Below are positions 1-8,488 of a stretch of DNA of 35,195 nt, one piece after another. Source of the stretch: an uncultured Clostridia bacterium (lineage in GTDB: Bacteria; Bacillota; Clostridia; Oscillospirales; Ruminococcaceae); NCBI GenBank assembly GCA_947625335.1, contig CANQNY010000011.1, positions 1 through 35,195 of the forward strand, read 5' to 3'. How positions within the stretch are numbered: the first letter of the stretch is position 1; every line of letters starts with the position of its first letter. The translations under genes and the position numbers were made by a program. The notes below the pieces were generated by a model. That model did not search any database. It worked only from the letters and a program-made list of their open reading frames with translations, and was not told where the DNA came from.

Positions 1-468
1 CGCGTAAAGAAAATAACCGAGCCGCGCGGGGTGCCGCTTATCATAAATGACAGAATAGACATCTGTCTGGCGGCGGGTGCGGACGGCGTTCATCTCGGAC
101 AGAAGGACATTCCGTGCGATATTGCACGGAGAATTTTAGGCTCAGAGAAAATTATCGGCGTATCGGCGGCGACACCCGAAGAAGCAGCGAAAGCCGAGTG
201 TGACGGCGCAGACTATCTCGGCGTGGGAGCGGTTTTTTCAACCTCCACGAAAACGGACACCAGACCCGTTACGCCCGAAATAATCCGCAATATTCGCGCA
301 GCTGTGACAATTCCGTTTGTGGTTATCGGCGGGATAAATTCCGAGAATATCGGCACGCTTTCGGGGCTTGGAATAAATGGGGCGGCGGTGGTGTCGGCGG
401 TTGTCGCGCAGCCCGATATTGAAAAAGCCGCACGGAAAATGCGCGCGGCGGTTGAGAAAATTAAATAA
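1..468 (+). CDS. thiE: Thiamine-phosphate synthase, 3' part (N-terminus outside window)
   Basis: ThiE joins the pyrimidine (HMP-PP) and thiazole phosphate moieties to form thiamine phosphate in the cytoplasm. The reading frame is open from base 1, and the ORF-track start (a GTG at 31) is internal: the conserved ThiE core begins upstream of it. Family motifs appear in order: IINDRIDICLA, GADGVHLGQKD, IGVSAAT, the phosphate-binding GVGAVFSTSTK loop, PFVVIGGI and a C-terminal VVSAVV strand. About 155 residues are present, so roughly the first 55-60 of a normal ~210-residue TIM barrel are missing at the window edge. It converges with the methyltransferase gene on the other strand, and no hairpin terminator is obvious in the 27 bases between them. 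Upstream thi genes, if any, lie outside the window. Confidence 0.93.
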   Translation, partial: RVKKITEPRGVPLIINDRIDICLAAGADGVHLGQKDIPCDIARRILGSEKIIGVSAATPEEAAKAECDGADYLGVGAVFSTSTKTDTRPVTPEIIRNIRAAVTIPFVVIGGINSENIGTLSGLGINGAAVVSAVVAQPDIEKAARKMRAAVEKIK

Positions 469-495
469 TTTACAAAGGCTATGTTGCACAAGAAG

Positions 496-1150
496 TTATA
501 AATGCGCAATTATGGTGTAAGTAGCTTTCCAGTTTCGCATAATTCGCACCTCCGAAAATCCTGCTTTCTTTAGAACCTCAATTTCATGTTCTACTGTCAG
601 CGGCGTGTCATAGTGATAAAACCCATTTTGTTCAAGTCCCTGCTCGCTTTTCAGCTTTTCCAATTCGGAAAAGTAAAAATGCTCTGTTTCCTCCGACTCT
701 GCGAAATAATCTGTCAGAACGAAATAACCGTTATCGGTTAGCGCGGTATTCAGTTTCTTATAAAGATTAAGCTTTTGTGCGGCGGTGAAGTGATGGAGTG
801 ATTCAACCGACACGGCAGCGTCAAAGCAGTTTGTTTCAAAAGGAACATCAAAATAAGAACCGCAAATCAGCTTGATTTTACGATCCGGAAATTTTCGTTT
901 CAGCACCGCCAGCATATCGGCTGACAAATCAATCCCCACCACCGATGCTTTACCGTTCAGGGTAAAGTAATATTCAAGTTCAAGCCCTGTGCCACACCCT
1001 AAATCAAGAACATTTACATCACGTTCCAATGGCAGCAAGGCTGCTGTATAGGGATAAAATTCCTTCGCTCCTTCAATTTCCGTTTATCATATGTTCGTCA
1101 TACCCGTCCAAACGGGCGGCGAAAAAAGCGTCCATTTTCTCAAGTTCCAT
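496..1150 (-). pseudogene. Class I SAM-dependent methyltransferase, interrupted by a one-base frameshift
   Basis: A Rossmann-fold methyltransferase: VLDLGCGTG is the SAM-binding glycine loop (motif I), GIDLSADML the acidic strand-2 loop, and SVESLHHF motif IV. The ORF track starts it at 1038, inside motif I, which is too late. Upstream on the same strand an ATG at 1150 follows a good ribosome site (GAGG, 6 nt away) and encodes MELEKMDAFFAARLDGYDEH, then hits TGA at 1075-1073. Removing one G of the GG doublet at 1080/1081 joins this to EIEGAKEFYPYTAALLP and motif I, giving an intact protein of about 217 residues. That N-terminus is typical of small methyltransferases of this type. The substrate is unknown. 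It is either a pseudogene or a base-call error. It lies 15 bases after the radical SAM gene on the same strand and may be cotranscribed with it. Confidence 0.82.
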
Positions 1151-1165
1151 ATTAACCTCACAAAT

Positions 1166-2056
1166 TTACAGTCCCTCGAAGTCAAATTCGGGGGTATATT
1201 CTTCCCTTGCGGAGGACTTTTCCTGCATAAAGCCGCGAAGTCCCGCCGAGATTGTTGCGTCAAGGACTTTTTCATACTCAAAAGTCGTTATTCTGCGGTT
1301 ATATTTTTCGAGATTTTTGTCGGTTTTAACCCGCCCGAACGGGGTATACTGGCTCATAAGGCTGAACAGAATTTTCCCGCCGAAACGCTCTCCCAGACGC
1401 TTTACGACCTCGACGGAGTCCTTGTATTCCCACGGCAGAACCAAATGCCGCACGATAACCCCCGAAAGCATTTCGCCGTTTTCGGAGAATTTCGGCTCGC
1501 CCGTCTGCCGCAGCATTTCTTCGACTGCGCTTATGGCGATTTCAAAATAATTCGGCGCGGCAGACAGCTTTTTCGACAGCTCCGAGCTGAAATATTTCAC
1601 ATCGGGCAGGTAAATGTCTACAATTCCCTCCAGCATTTTCAGAGTATCAACTTTCTCATAACCGCCCGAATTGTATACTATCGGCAGCTTTAACCCGCGT
1701 TCTTTTGCTCGCTTTACTGCGGAAATTATCTTCGGGACAAAATGCGTGGGGTTTACGAGATTGATGTTCTGCGCGCCTTTTTGCTGAAATTCGAGAAAAA
1801 TCTCCGAAAGCCGCTCGGTTGAGATTATTTTGCCGCGATTTCCCCCGCTTATATCGTAATTCTGGCAGAACGCGCACCTCAGCACGCACCCCGAAAAAAA
1901 CACCGCCCCCGAGCCTTTAGTTCCCGAAATGCAAGGTTCTTCCCAAAAGTGGAGCATTGCCTTTGCGGCGGTTATTTCCTCGCCCATTTTGCAGAAACCC
2001 GTTTTTTGTGCCCTGTCAACCCCGCACTCGCGCGGGCAAAGTGTGCATTTTCCCAT
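1166..2056 (-). CDS. Radical SAM protein of the PflX/COG1313 type
   Basis: A 296-residue radical SAM enzyme. The 4Fe-4S/SAM motif CX3CX2C is seen as CVLRCAFCQN, near residue 57. An N-terminal cysteine cluster (CTLCPRECGVD...GFC) is typical of the COG1313 'PflX' group, related to pyruvate formate-lyase activating enzymes. Later conserved segments include NLVNPTHF, YNSGGYE and VDIYLPDVKYF. The substrate is unknown. No glycyl radical enzyme gene is adjacent, so the activase role is not supported by context. The ATG at 2056 has a modest GGTG ribosome site. The gene lies just beyond the terminator of the flagellar operon, so it needs its own promoter or read-through; no clear promoter is visible. 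Confidence 0.85.
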   Translation of the reverse strand: MGKCTLCPRECGVDRAQKTGFCKMGEEITAAKAMLHFWEEPCISGTKGSGAVFFSGCVLRCAFCQNYDISGGNRGKIISTERLSEIFLEFQQKGAQNINLVNPTHFVPKIISAVKRAKERGLKLPIVYNSGGYEKVDTLKMLEGIVDIYLPDVKYFSSELSKKLSAAPNYFEIAISAVEEMLRQTGEPKFSENGEMLSGVIVRHLVLPWEYKDSVEVVKRLGERFGGKILFSLMSQYTPFGRVKTDKNLEKYNRRITTFEYEKVLDATISAGLRGFMQEKSSAREEYTPEFDFEGL

Positions 2057-2074
2057 AATTCACCATTTCAAATC

Positions 2075-2105
2075 AAAAACCGCCGACCGAAAGCCGACGG
2101 TTTTT
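2075..2105 (-). terminator. Rho-independent terminator of the flagellar operon
   Basis: Read on the minus strand, an AAAAACCG/CGGTTTTT outer stem encloses TCGGC/GTCGG with a five-base loop. This gives about 13 pairs including two G-U wobbles, and ends in a T run. It lies 5 bases past the stop of the last flagellar gene and before the radical SAM gene. Confidence 0.8.
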
Positions 2106-2109
2106 AAAT

Positions 2110-2595
2110 TTACGAATTTTTATTCAGCGACTGACCCGTAGCCTTTCCGACAACCGCGCTGTTGTAATAGCCGATTTTCTGCTTGGTCTGCTTAAGCTGC
2201 TCCAACTCGCGCCGTGAATCCACGTGTCTGTCCTTAAACTGCCCCGAAATAACTTTATCCTTGTCAAGTATCCTCTGCTTTGCCACGGCAATGCTCTTTT
2301 GAGTAAGCTGAATTTTCTTGTGAACCTCGTCAAGAGCGGAATTTACATAGCTGCCGTTTATCAAAGCCCTCAAAAGCGCAGCCTCCTCGGGGGGTTCAAC
2401 ACTAACCACCGCATCAAGATCGCCCTGAAGTTCATCAAGGGTTTCTATAAGCTCGTTTCTGGCAATAAGACCTTTCTGGAGCGTTTCCAAATCGGCATTT
2501 ATCATTGTATCGGTTTGTTTTTCGTATTCCTGCAGAGTTTCAAGCACAGTACCCATTATCTCCGCAACTCTTTCACATCCAAAAAGTTCCGCCAT
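2110..2595 (-). CDS. Small coiled-coil protein after fliS, possible FliT-like flagellar chaperone
   Basis: A 161-residue, almost entirely helical and charged protein with long heptad-like stretches (LETLQKGLIARNELIETLDELQ; later RRELEQLKQTKQKIGYYNSA). It has no signal peptide or membrane segment. I do not recognise a family by motif. It is the last gene of the flagellar operon, directly after fliS, where many Firmicutes carry fliT or a FlgN-like export chaperone, and its size and composition fit such a role. The start at 2595 follows a strong GGGGGTG ribosome site. Function is inferred mainly from position; it could also be another small flagellar accessory protein. Confidence 0.6.
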   Translation of the reverse strand: MAELFGCERVAEIMGTVLETLQEYEKQTDTMINADLETLQKGLIARNELIETLDELQGDLDAVVSVEPPEEAALLRALINGSYVNSALDEVHKKIQLTQKSIAVAKQRILDKDKVISGQFKDRHVDSRRELEQLKQTKQKIGYYNSAVVGKATGQSLNKNS

Positions 2596-2643
2596 AAATT
2601 CACCCCCATCGGCAGTTTGCAGTTGAAATTATTCCCCGCGCCG

Positions 2644-3057
2644 TCAAAACAGCCCTTTTTTCTTGTTTGCCTTGTCCTGCGCCTCGATCTCTTCCTTGGT
2701 CATCTGGCTTATCTGCGTAAACGCGTCGCGCAACTCGCCAAACATCGGAATTATCTTCTTTACCTCGGTGCAGTCCTTGCTGACGTTCGCCTTTACTATC
2801 TCCTTGTAAAAGAACACATAAAGGCTTTCGAGATTTTGCGAAATAGGCACCGACATATCCAACGCCTCGCGCAGAGCGTCAATGCAGTCCTCAGCCTTAA
2901 TAAAAGCCGCATTTGACTTCGCATAGTCTTTCTGCTCGACGTTGTTTACCCCGATAGCAAGCTGCCGCTCGATCTCGCTGTACAGCTTTATAACGACCTC
3001 TACAGGCGTCATAGTCGTTACAGACTGCTTTTTATACTGAGAATAAGGATTAGTCAT
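2644..3057 (-). CDS. fliS: Flagellin-specific export chaperone FliS
   Basis: FliS binds the C-terminal disordered region of flagellin in the cytoplasm, keeps it unpolymerised and delivers it to the export gate. The 137-residue product starts with the hallmark MTNPYSQYKKQSV segment, whose tyrosines cap the flagellin-binding groove, followed by MTPVEVVIKLYSEIERQLA. It has the all-helical composition and normal length of the family. It sits between fliD and the small coiled-coil gene, as expected for fliD-fliS-fliT. Its client flagellin is not encoded in this window. Confidence 0.95.
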   Translation of the reverse strand: MTNPYSQYKKQSVTTMTPVEVVIKLYSEIERQLAIGVNNVEQKDYAKSNAAFIKAEDCIDALREALDMSVPISQNLESLYVFFYKEIVKANVSKDCTEVKKIIPMFGELRDAFTQISQMTKEEIEAQDKANKKKGLF

Positions 3058-3081
3058 AAAACATCAAATCCCTTTTCTTTA

Positions 3082-5463
3082 TTACATAGTCCCGCTGTAT
3101 CCGCTGAACATATTTGAAATGTACGCCGACTGGCTGTTAAAGTCGCTCATCATCTTCTCAAGGTTGGTGAACACCTTCCACCAGTACTCTTCCTTGGCGT
3201 CATAGCGATCCTGGAGCTGGCTTATACGCTTGTTTATCTGCTCCATCTGACGATAAAGCTCGTTATCCTTAGCGGAAGTCTGCCCCTCGATACCTGCCTT
3301 GCGAACCAGCGAACCCTTTGTTCCGGTCGTGCTGATAGCACTATCTATAATGTCGTTGACCTTGTTGAGAGCGCCGGAAGTGTTGGTAAACAGCTCCGCA
3401 ACTGCCTCGGGGTGTTCGTCAAACACCTTGTCAAACTGATCCTCGTCGATCTTGAGCTTACCGTGAGCGTCGTCTTTGTACGACATTGTGGTAATGCCCA
3501 TATTGTACAGACCGAACTTTGACCCGTCCTCAAGAGTCACCGACGTGTACAGCGCGCTTCTTATTCTGGACATAATGCCGGACACGGTCTCGTCGTTGTA
3601 GATAACGCCTTTCTTAGCGGCGGTTTCCCACTTTTCGATCTCATCTTCGTCCATATCCTCCTTATCGGTATCGGTAAGGGGTTCGTAGAGATTGTTTTTG
3701 GAGTCGCGCACGGGAGCCGTTCCGATATGCCCGTAAACATCGTCAATAAGCTGATTGTAGTCTTTAACAAAATCCTTGATAAGCTGTTTTACATCAGTAT
3801 AATCCTTGGAAACGCCGATGTCGTATTCTTCGCCCGCAACAGCTTTCTCAAAGTTTATCTTAACCCCGTCAACCTCGTAGGTGTTGGAGTCGTTTACGAT
3901 CTCAACGCCGTCAAGCTCGAAAATAGCATTCTGACCGTCGGTGGAAACCGCTCCGCCCGCCGTGGAAATTCCCAGCGCAGCGGCAAGCTCGCTCTCCTCA
4001 ACGCTTATGTTTCCTGCCGTACCCATATCGTTCGCCGTAATGGTGAAAGTGTTTTCAAGCTTAGAATACGCCATAGTAACGCCCGCACCGCTCTTGTTTA
4101 CAGCGTCAACAAGGTCTTCCACGGTATAATCTCCGCTGACGGAAATCTCAACGCCGTTTATCTTAAGCGTGGACTCGCCGTCGCCCATGATACCGAGGTC
4201 CTTAAGCGTCGAATTTGCCGTGTCGAATTTATTGGACGCCGTTCCCTTGCCAAGTCCCAGAGTCCCGCCGGAAGCGGAGGTCATAGAGAACTGAACTGCG
4301 CTGCCGTCATTAGTCGCGGAGAGATACACGCCGTTCAGACTGAAGTCAACGCCCTCGTCCTTAAACGCGTCTTTCAAAGCGTCAGACAGAGCCTTAGAGT
4401 TCTTGTCGTAAGCCGCGTCGGAGCTTGTGTAGACGAAATTCTCCATATCCTCGTCGGTAACTTCAGCATTGTCCGCAAGGTGCATTACTCTTCTGTAAGC
4501 CGCTTTTTTAAGGTCGTTGAACTCGGTAAGAAGGTCACCCTTGTCTGCATCGTTACGGCTATCATAATAGGTATCGGAAATACCCTCGAACTTTACGTTC
4601 TTGGAAACGCCGTTTACCGTTACCGCAACGGAATTCTCGCCCGTAACCGCCGAACGGGGATCTATCACAAGATAATTCGACGAAAGCGAAAGACCAAAGT
4701 TGCCCTCGTTCTCGGAAACGGTAACGCTCGCGTTGCCGCCAACCGTGAAATTGAGCTTGCCGTCTTTCTGCTCTGCGTGAACCATCAGTTCCTTGCCGTC
4801 CCCGTCCACATAACCGTTCGCGCCGGTGTCGGACGTTCTTCCGGTATAGCCGAACTTATCCTTAAGCTCGGAATTCAGCTTTTCCGTAACCTGACTATAG
4901 AACGCGTCCATATCAATGGAGCCGTCCTCTTTCTGAGCTATCTGAACGTCCAGATCCAATGTTTTGGAAACGCCGCCGACCTTTACATCAAGCGACAGAT
5001 TGTAGTTTCTGTTGCCTTCCTCATCAACCGTATAAGCGGACGAATTTGCCGCCGCAGACAAATCAAGGCTGAAATTCTCGGGATTGAGTGCCTTGCCTTG
5101 AACCTTCGCCGCCGCAGCGGTCTGCTTTACGCTGAGAGTATGGTTGCCTATCTGGGAATTGGAGTCCGTGGTAATGGTAATATTCGACTTATCGACCCCG
5201 TTCGCAGTAACCGTGGACTTAAACTTCGAGAACGTGGACGGACTTAACAGATAACTGCTCCTGTTAAGTATATCGAAGTACTTCTGCTGGAACGTTTTAA
5301 GCTTGGAGGTAACATCGCGGTATGCCTCCTGTTTCCACTGAAGTTTTGTAAGTTTCTTGGTCTGGGTATCTATCTTGGACTGATACGCGGACATCATCTG
5401 CTGAATCATAGCCTCGCTGTCATAGCCCGAATTTATACCCGCCAAACGCATCAAATCACTCAT
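3082..5463 (-). CDS. fliD: Flagellar filament capping protein FliD (HAP2), enlarged
   Basis: FliD forms the cap at the filament tip under which exported flagellin folds. The N-terminal D0/D1 segment is clear (RLAGINSGYDSEAMIQQMM, then a coiled coil). The C-terminal helix is also typical (NKRISQLQDRYDAKEEYWWKVFTNLEKMM, ending near SNMFSGYSG). At 793 residues it is longer than many family members. The extra length is in the central exposed domains, roughly residues 90-560, rich in Thr/Ser/Gly/Asn beta strands, the part that normally varies and faces outward. The start is preceded by AGGAGG. It is the eighth gene of the sigma-D-driven operon, with fliS 24 bases downstream. Confidence 0.95.
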   Translation of the reverse strand: MSDLMRLAGINSGYDSEAMIQQMMSAYQSKIDTQTKKLTKLQWKQEAYRDVTSKLKTFQQKYFDILNRSSYLLSPSTFSKFKSTVTANGVDKSNITITTDSNSQIGNHTLSVKQTAAAAKVQGKALNPENFSLDLSAAANSSAYTVDEEGNRNYNLSLDVKVGGVSKTLDLDVQIAQKEDGSIDMDAFYSQVTEKLNSELKDKFGYTGRTSDTGANGYVDGDGKELMVHAEQKDGKLNFTVGGNASVTVSENEGNFGLSLSSNYLVIDPRSAVTGENSVAVTVNGVSKNVKFEGISDTYYDSRNDADKGDLLTEFNDLKKAAYRRVMHLADNAEVTDEDMENFVYTSSDAAYDKNSKALSDALKDAFKDEGVDFSLNGVYLSATNDGSAVQFSMTSASGGTLGLGKGTASNKFDTANSTLKDLGIMGDGESTLKINGVEISVSGDYTVEDLVDAVNKSGAGVTMAYSKLENTFTITANDMGTAGNISVEESELAAALGISTAGGAVSTDGQNAIFELDGVEIVNDSNTYEVDGVKINFEKAVAGEEYDIGVSKDYTDVKQLIKDFVKDYNQLIDDVYGHIGTAPVRDSKNNLYEPLTDTDKEDMDEDEIEKWETAAKKGVIYNDETVSGIMSRIRSALYTSVTLEDGSKFGLYNMGITTMSYKDDAHGKLKIDEDQFDKVFDEHPEAVAELFTNTSGALNKVNDIIDSAISTTGTKGSLVRKAGIEGQTSAKDNELYRQMEQINKRISQLQDRYDAKEEYWWKVFTNLEKMMSDFNSQSAYISNMFSGYSGTM

Positions 5464-5500
5464 AACAAATTCCTCCTGCTTGTCGCTTTTATTTTACGAT

Positions 5501-5737
5501 TTAATCGTTTTTCTGCCCTTTGTGAGAATCCAAAAGATGCTTTATCGCCTCTCCCGACGCGTTTGCAGACTGCTCGTTTGTCGCTTTGAGCGTCTTTACC
5601 TCGCCGCGGAGAATTTTCACATCTTTCGGAGCGTTTATACCGATCTTCACCTTGTCTTTCGTGACCTCAAGAACCGTCACTTCAATGTTGTCGGCAATCG
5701 TTATGCTCTCTGTGGGCTTTCGCGTTACCACCAACAT
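5501..5737 (-). CDS. csrA: Carbon storage / translational regulator CsrA
   Basis: CsrA is a dimeric RNA-binding protein that blocks translation by covering GGA-containing ribosome sites; in Gram-positive flagellates its main known target is flagellin mRNA. The 78-residue product has the conserved beta-strand core: MLVVTRKPTESI, KVKIGINAPKDV, and the RNA-contacting ILRGEV strand, equivalent to the usual VHREE with the key Arg kept. It is immediately downstream of fliW, 3 bases away, so the regulator and its protein antagonist are made together. The C-terminal tail is slightly longer than in enterobacterial CsrA. Confidence 0.96.
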   Translation of the reverse strand: MLVVTRKPTESITIADNIEVTVLEVTKDKVKIGINAPKDVKILRGEVKTLKATNEQSANASGEAIKHLLDSHKGQKND

Positions 5738-5740
5738 AGC

Positions 5741-6178
5741 TTATTCCTCCTCGGAACCGTCGAAATACACGGGACACTTGAAATCGTACTCTTCGAGAAT
5801 TATCTGAGCCGCAATATTGTCCTTTGTATTGATAACCAGCGGGCAGCGCAGATTTATCGTCGTTTTTTTGAAGTCTTCGGGAACTATCGCCACCGCCAAG
5901 CATCTGTACGGCGTGTTCTCATCGATCTTCAAAAGCTCCTGCTCCTCGTCGGTAATCTCAAAGCTGTAGTCCGAATAGATCTGCATAGGGTCGTAGACCA
6001 CAAAGCACGGCTGAACGCCGTCGACCGACTGCAGCCACATCGGGAAAGTATCCTCGCCCAGCGGGCTTATCAGCGTATAACGCTTTGTATCCTCAAAACC
6101 GAGAATACCGTTCGGCATATTGATGACGGTATTGTCATCTATCTCAATAACTCCGAAATCTCTTGTAGCGATCTTCAT
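5741..6178 (-). CDS. fliW: Flagellar assembly factor FliW (CsrA antagonist)
   Basis: FliW binds CsrA allosterically, and flagellin competes for FliW, so flagellin translation is coupled to secretion. The 145-residue product shows the family pattern: a beta-rich fold beginning KIATRDFGVIEIDDNTVINM, then PNGILGFEDTKRYTLI and a C-terminal NLRCPLVINTKDNIAAQIILE strand. Length is normal. It is packed between the DUF6470 gene and csrA, the usual partner order. Confidence 0.96.
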   Translation of the reverse strand: MKIATRDFGVIEIDDNTVINMPNGILGFEDTKRYTLISPLGEDTFPMWLQSVDGVQPCFVVYDPMQIYSDYSFEITDEEQELLKIDENTPYRCLAVAIVPEDFKKTTINLRCPLVINTKDNIAAQIILEEYDFKCPVYFDGSEEE

Positions 6179-6184
6179 ATTTTA

Positions 6185-6811
6185 TCATCCCTTAATATCA
6201 AACGGTGACGGTTCGTAGTTGGGGTTTGCACTCGGCGGAACGTATATCGGCTCGCCGACATACTCTATCTCCACGCGCGGTCTGTCGCGGACGATAAGCT
6301 CCACATTGCCCGGAATAAACTCCATAGGCAGCTGCGAATGAACGTCCCAGTCAAAGTCCTGCGAACCCATTTGATACTCGATATTGAGTTTGCCCGCGTC
6401 GAACGTGATATCCGCGCCCTCTTTCGGGAGGAACTCCATTATCGTTTCCACAGTAGCACCCGCGCGCGCGTTATTTATCGCAATCTCCGCGGGGGACATT
6501 CCCTTAGCCAGCATATTTCCCTCGCTTGCCACTCTCGCGGTGCCTTGGAATGCTATCGAAAAGCCCTCCTGCGCCTTTTGTTTCAAAATATCTCCGTTGT
6601 TCATATGCCCCGGACCCAGACTTCTTCTCGCCTGATAGGTGTCGATATTGAGTTTCAGCGGCTCAGCCTCCATTACATAACCTCCGTTTTTAGTGGTAAT
6701 GTTTACCTTCGGCTGCCGCTCGAAATCCTCGGACGGCTCATACTTCGCATTGGTGATTTTGATTTCAATCTGAATGGGTATCGTGGTGATTTGTAAAAGA
6801 TTAGGAATCAT
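6185..6811 (-). CDS. DUF6470 (YviE-like) flagellar-operon protein
   Basis: A 208-residue soluble protein without signal peptide. It begins with LLQITTIPIQIEIKITNAKYE and has a beta-rich C-terminal half (LPMEFIPGNVELIVRDRPRVEIEYVGEP). This is the pattern of the family found between flgL and fliW in Bacillus subtilis (yviE) and many Clostridia. Its molecular function is not established. Position and conservation imply a role in filament assembly or its control. It is separated by 6 bases from fliW and 18 from flgL. Confidence 0.8.
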   Translation of the reverse strand: MIPNLLQITTIPIQIEIKITNAKYEPSEDFERQPKVNITTKNGGYVMEAEPLKLNIDTYQARRSLGPGHMNNGDILKQKAQEGFSIAFQGTARVASEGNMLAKGMSPAEIAINNARAGATVETIMEFLPKEGADITFDAGKLNIEYQMGSQDFDWDVHSQLPMEFIPGNVELIVRDRPRVEIEYVGEPIYVPPSANPNYEPSPFDIKG

Positions 6812-6829
6812 TTAAAACACCCCCTTAAT

Positions 6830-8464
6830 TTATTTCATATAATTAAAGATGCTGTTCGGAACAACCGAACTTGACATCTGCAGGCACGCGTTATAAAGCG
6901 CCTCATATGTTTTCCACAGCGAAATTTCTTTCTTGTCGTCGACAACTTCAAGATCGGTATAACGCTCTGTAAGGTTTTCAAGCCTTGTGGTAATCCTCTC
7001 TTGGTTGAAGTCGATAAACTGCTCGTTGCAGCCCAAATCCGCAATTTCAACCAGCAAATTTTCATTCGCCTCAACTATCTTATCAATGCAGCCGTTCGCG
7101 TAATCCATATCGCCGTTTTTCAGCGCCCTTGCCGCGTCGAGCGTCAGCTGAATGTAGTTGTTCGAGTAAATAGCCTCTCTCTTGAACGGCATTACTTCCG
7201 AGCCTTCCTCAGTAGCGCCCTCAATAGTCACCTTATTGCCCTCGGAAGTGAAAATACCCAATCTCGGTTCGTAAGTCCCGACTTTCACCTTGCCTGCGCC
7301 GAACTGCACATCAAGCTGCCTTTGCATTTCCTTAATGGTTTCATCGCGGGTCGCACCCGCCGTGAACGTAAAGATTTGGCTTTCCTCGCCCACGGTCACC
7401 TTGCAGGAATACTTTGTTCCTTCTTCCAAAGCGTCAAAATCCACCTTGAACTTATCGGTATAACCCGCATCGTTATCAATGGCAAGCTTTGCCGCGCGGG
7501 GGTTTTTAACCGTGTTATTCACGGCGCACACGATTTCGTTCGGGATAACGTCTCCGGGGATCGTTTTACCCTCGTCATCGTTCTTTCTAAGCGTTATAAC
7601 GCCGTCATCGTCCATATACGGGTAATTTTTCCCGTATGCCATATCTTTCTTATAAGCCTCTTCAATTTTCCCGTTTATCTCCAAAACATCAGTTGCCTTG
7701 TCGCCCGAACCCGTAAACGAGATGGTTTTCTTAACGCCGCCCGCGTAAATATCAAAGCAATATTCTTTGCCTTTCTTTATAGAAGAAAGATCTATATCCG
7801 CCGTTCCGTACTCCGCGCCGCAGCCCGTAACCTCCGCGCCGTTGAACGAAATGCACAGCATCGACTGCGGATCGCTTTCATGCGTTTTCTGATTGGTCTC
7901 CATACCGATACCGATGTCAATGTACACGCCGTTTGAATACGGGTATGCGTCACAATCGTTCATCGCGCTCAGCGGAACACCGTGATAAAGCACCGTGGAG
8001 GGATTGCCGTTCGCGTCGTTTACAATGGTGAACGGCTGACCGACATTGCTCTCGCCGCCGAAAATCGAACGCTCCGCGCTGTCGGTATTGAACATCCCGC
8101 AAAGTTCCTGTGCAACGGTTTCAAGCTGCTGGGCGTAAATTGAGCAGTCCTGATTGTCTTTATAGCTGTTGCACGCCGCGATAATCGTTTCACGCACCGA
8201 CGCCATCTTCTCGGACACCTGCAAAAGCGTGGTTTCCGCCTCGGTATAGAACTTGCTCGCTACCTTTAAATTCTCGCTGTACTGCGTGGAATCGTACATC
8301 GACTTTCTAACGTTCAACGCCTTTGCCGCAGAAAGCGGAGCGTCCGACGCTCTCGAAAAACTTCTGCCCGAGGTTATTTTCCGCTCGGACTGATTTTTAA
8401 GGTCGAGAAGTCTGTTAAGATCGCGGTTATAACCTCTTAATATCGTTGGATTAGTAATTCTCAT
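6830..8464 (-). CDS. flgL: Hook-filament junction protein FlgL (HAP3), enlarged
   Basis: FlgL joins the hook-proximal FlgK ring to the flagellin filament. The N-terminus has flagellin-like D0/D1 helices (MRITNPTILRGYNRDLNRLLDLKNQSERKI, then TSGRSFSRASDAP), and the C-terminus has the matching helix (ITTRLENLTERYTDLEVVDDKKE... ACLQMSS). At 544 residues it is well above the common ~300. The extra ~240 residues lie in the exposed middle (roughly 150-420) and are beta-strand rich, so they probably form additional surface domains. It follows flgK by 24 bases in the sigma-D operon. Confidence 0.94.
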   Translation of the reverse strand: MRITNPTILRGYNRDLNRLLDLKNQSERKITSGRSFSRASDAPLSAAKALNVRKSMYDSTQYSENLKVASKFYTEAETTLLQVSEKMASVRETIIAACNSYKDNQDCSIYAQQLETVAQELCGMFNTDSAERSIFGGESNVGQPFTIVNDANGNPSTVLYHGVPLSAMNDCDAYPYSNGVYIDIGIGMETNQKTHESDPQSMLCISFNGAEVTGCGAEYGTADIDLSSIKKGKEYCFDIYAGGVKKTISFTGSGDKATDVLEINGKIEEAYKKDMAYGKNYPYMDDDGVITLRKNDDEGKTIPGDVIPNEIVCAVNNTVKNPRAAKLAIDNDAGYTDKFKVDFDALEEGTKYSCKVTVGEESQIFTFTAGATRDETIKEMQRQLDVQFGAGKVKVGTYEPRLGIFTSEGNKVTIEGATEEGSEVMPFKREAIYSNNYIQLTLDAARALKNGDMDYANGCIDKIVEANENLLVEIADLGCNEQFIDFNQERITTRLENLTERYTDLEVVDDKKEISLWKTYEALYNACLQMSSSVVPNSIFNYMK

Positions 8465-8488
8465 AATCTACCTCCGAAATTATAAGCC

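Noticed and set aside
1166-2056. Assignment as pyruvate formate-lyase activating enzyme proper
   Set aside because: The N-terminal cysteine cluster and the absence of a neighbouring glycyl radical enzyme fit the uncharacterised PflX group better.
3727-5247. 506-residue plus-strand ORF
   Set aside because: Shadow of fliD in antisense; its composition (Arg/Val/Asn-rich) and lack of a ribosome site mark it as non-coding.
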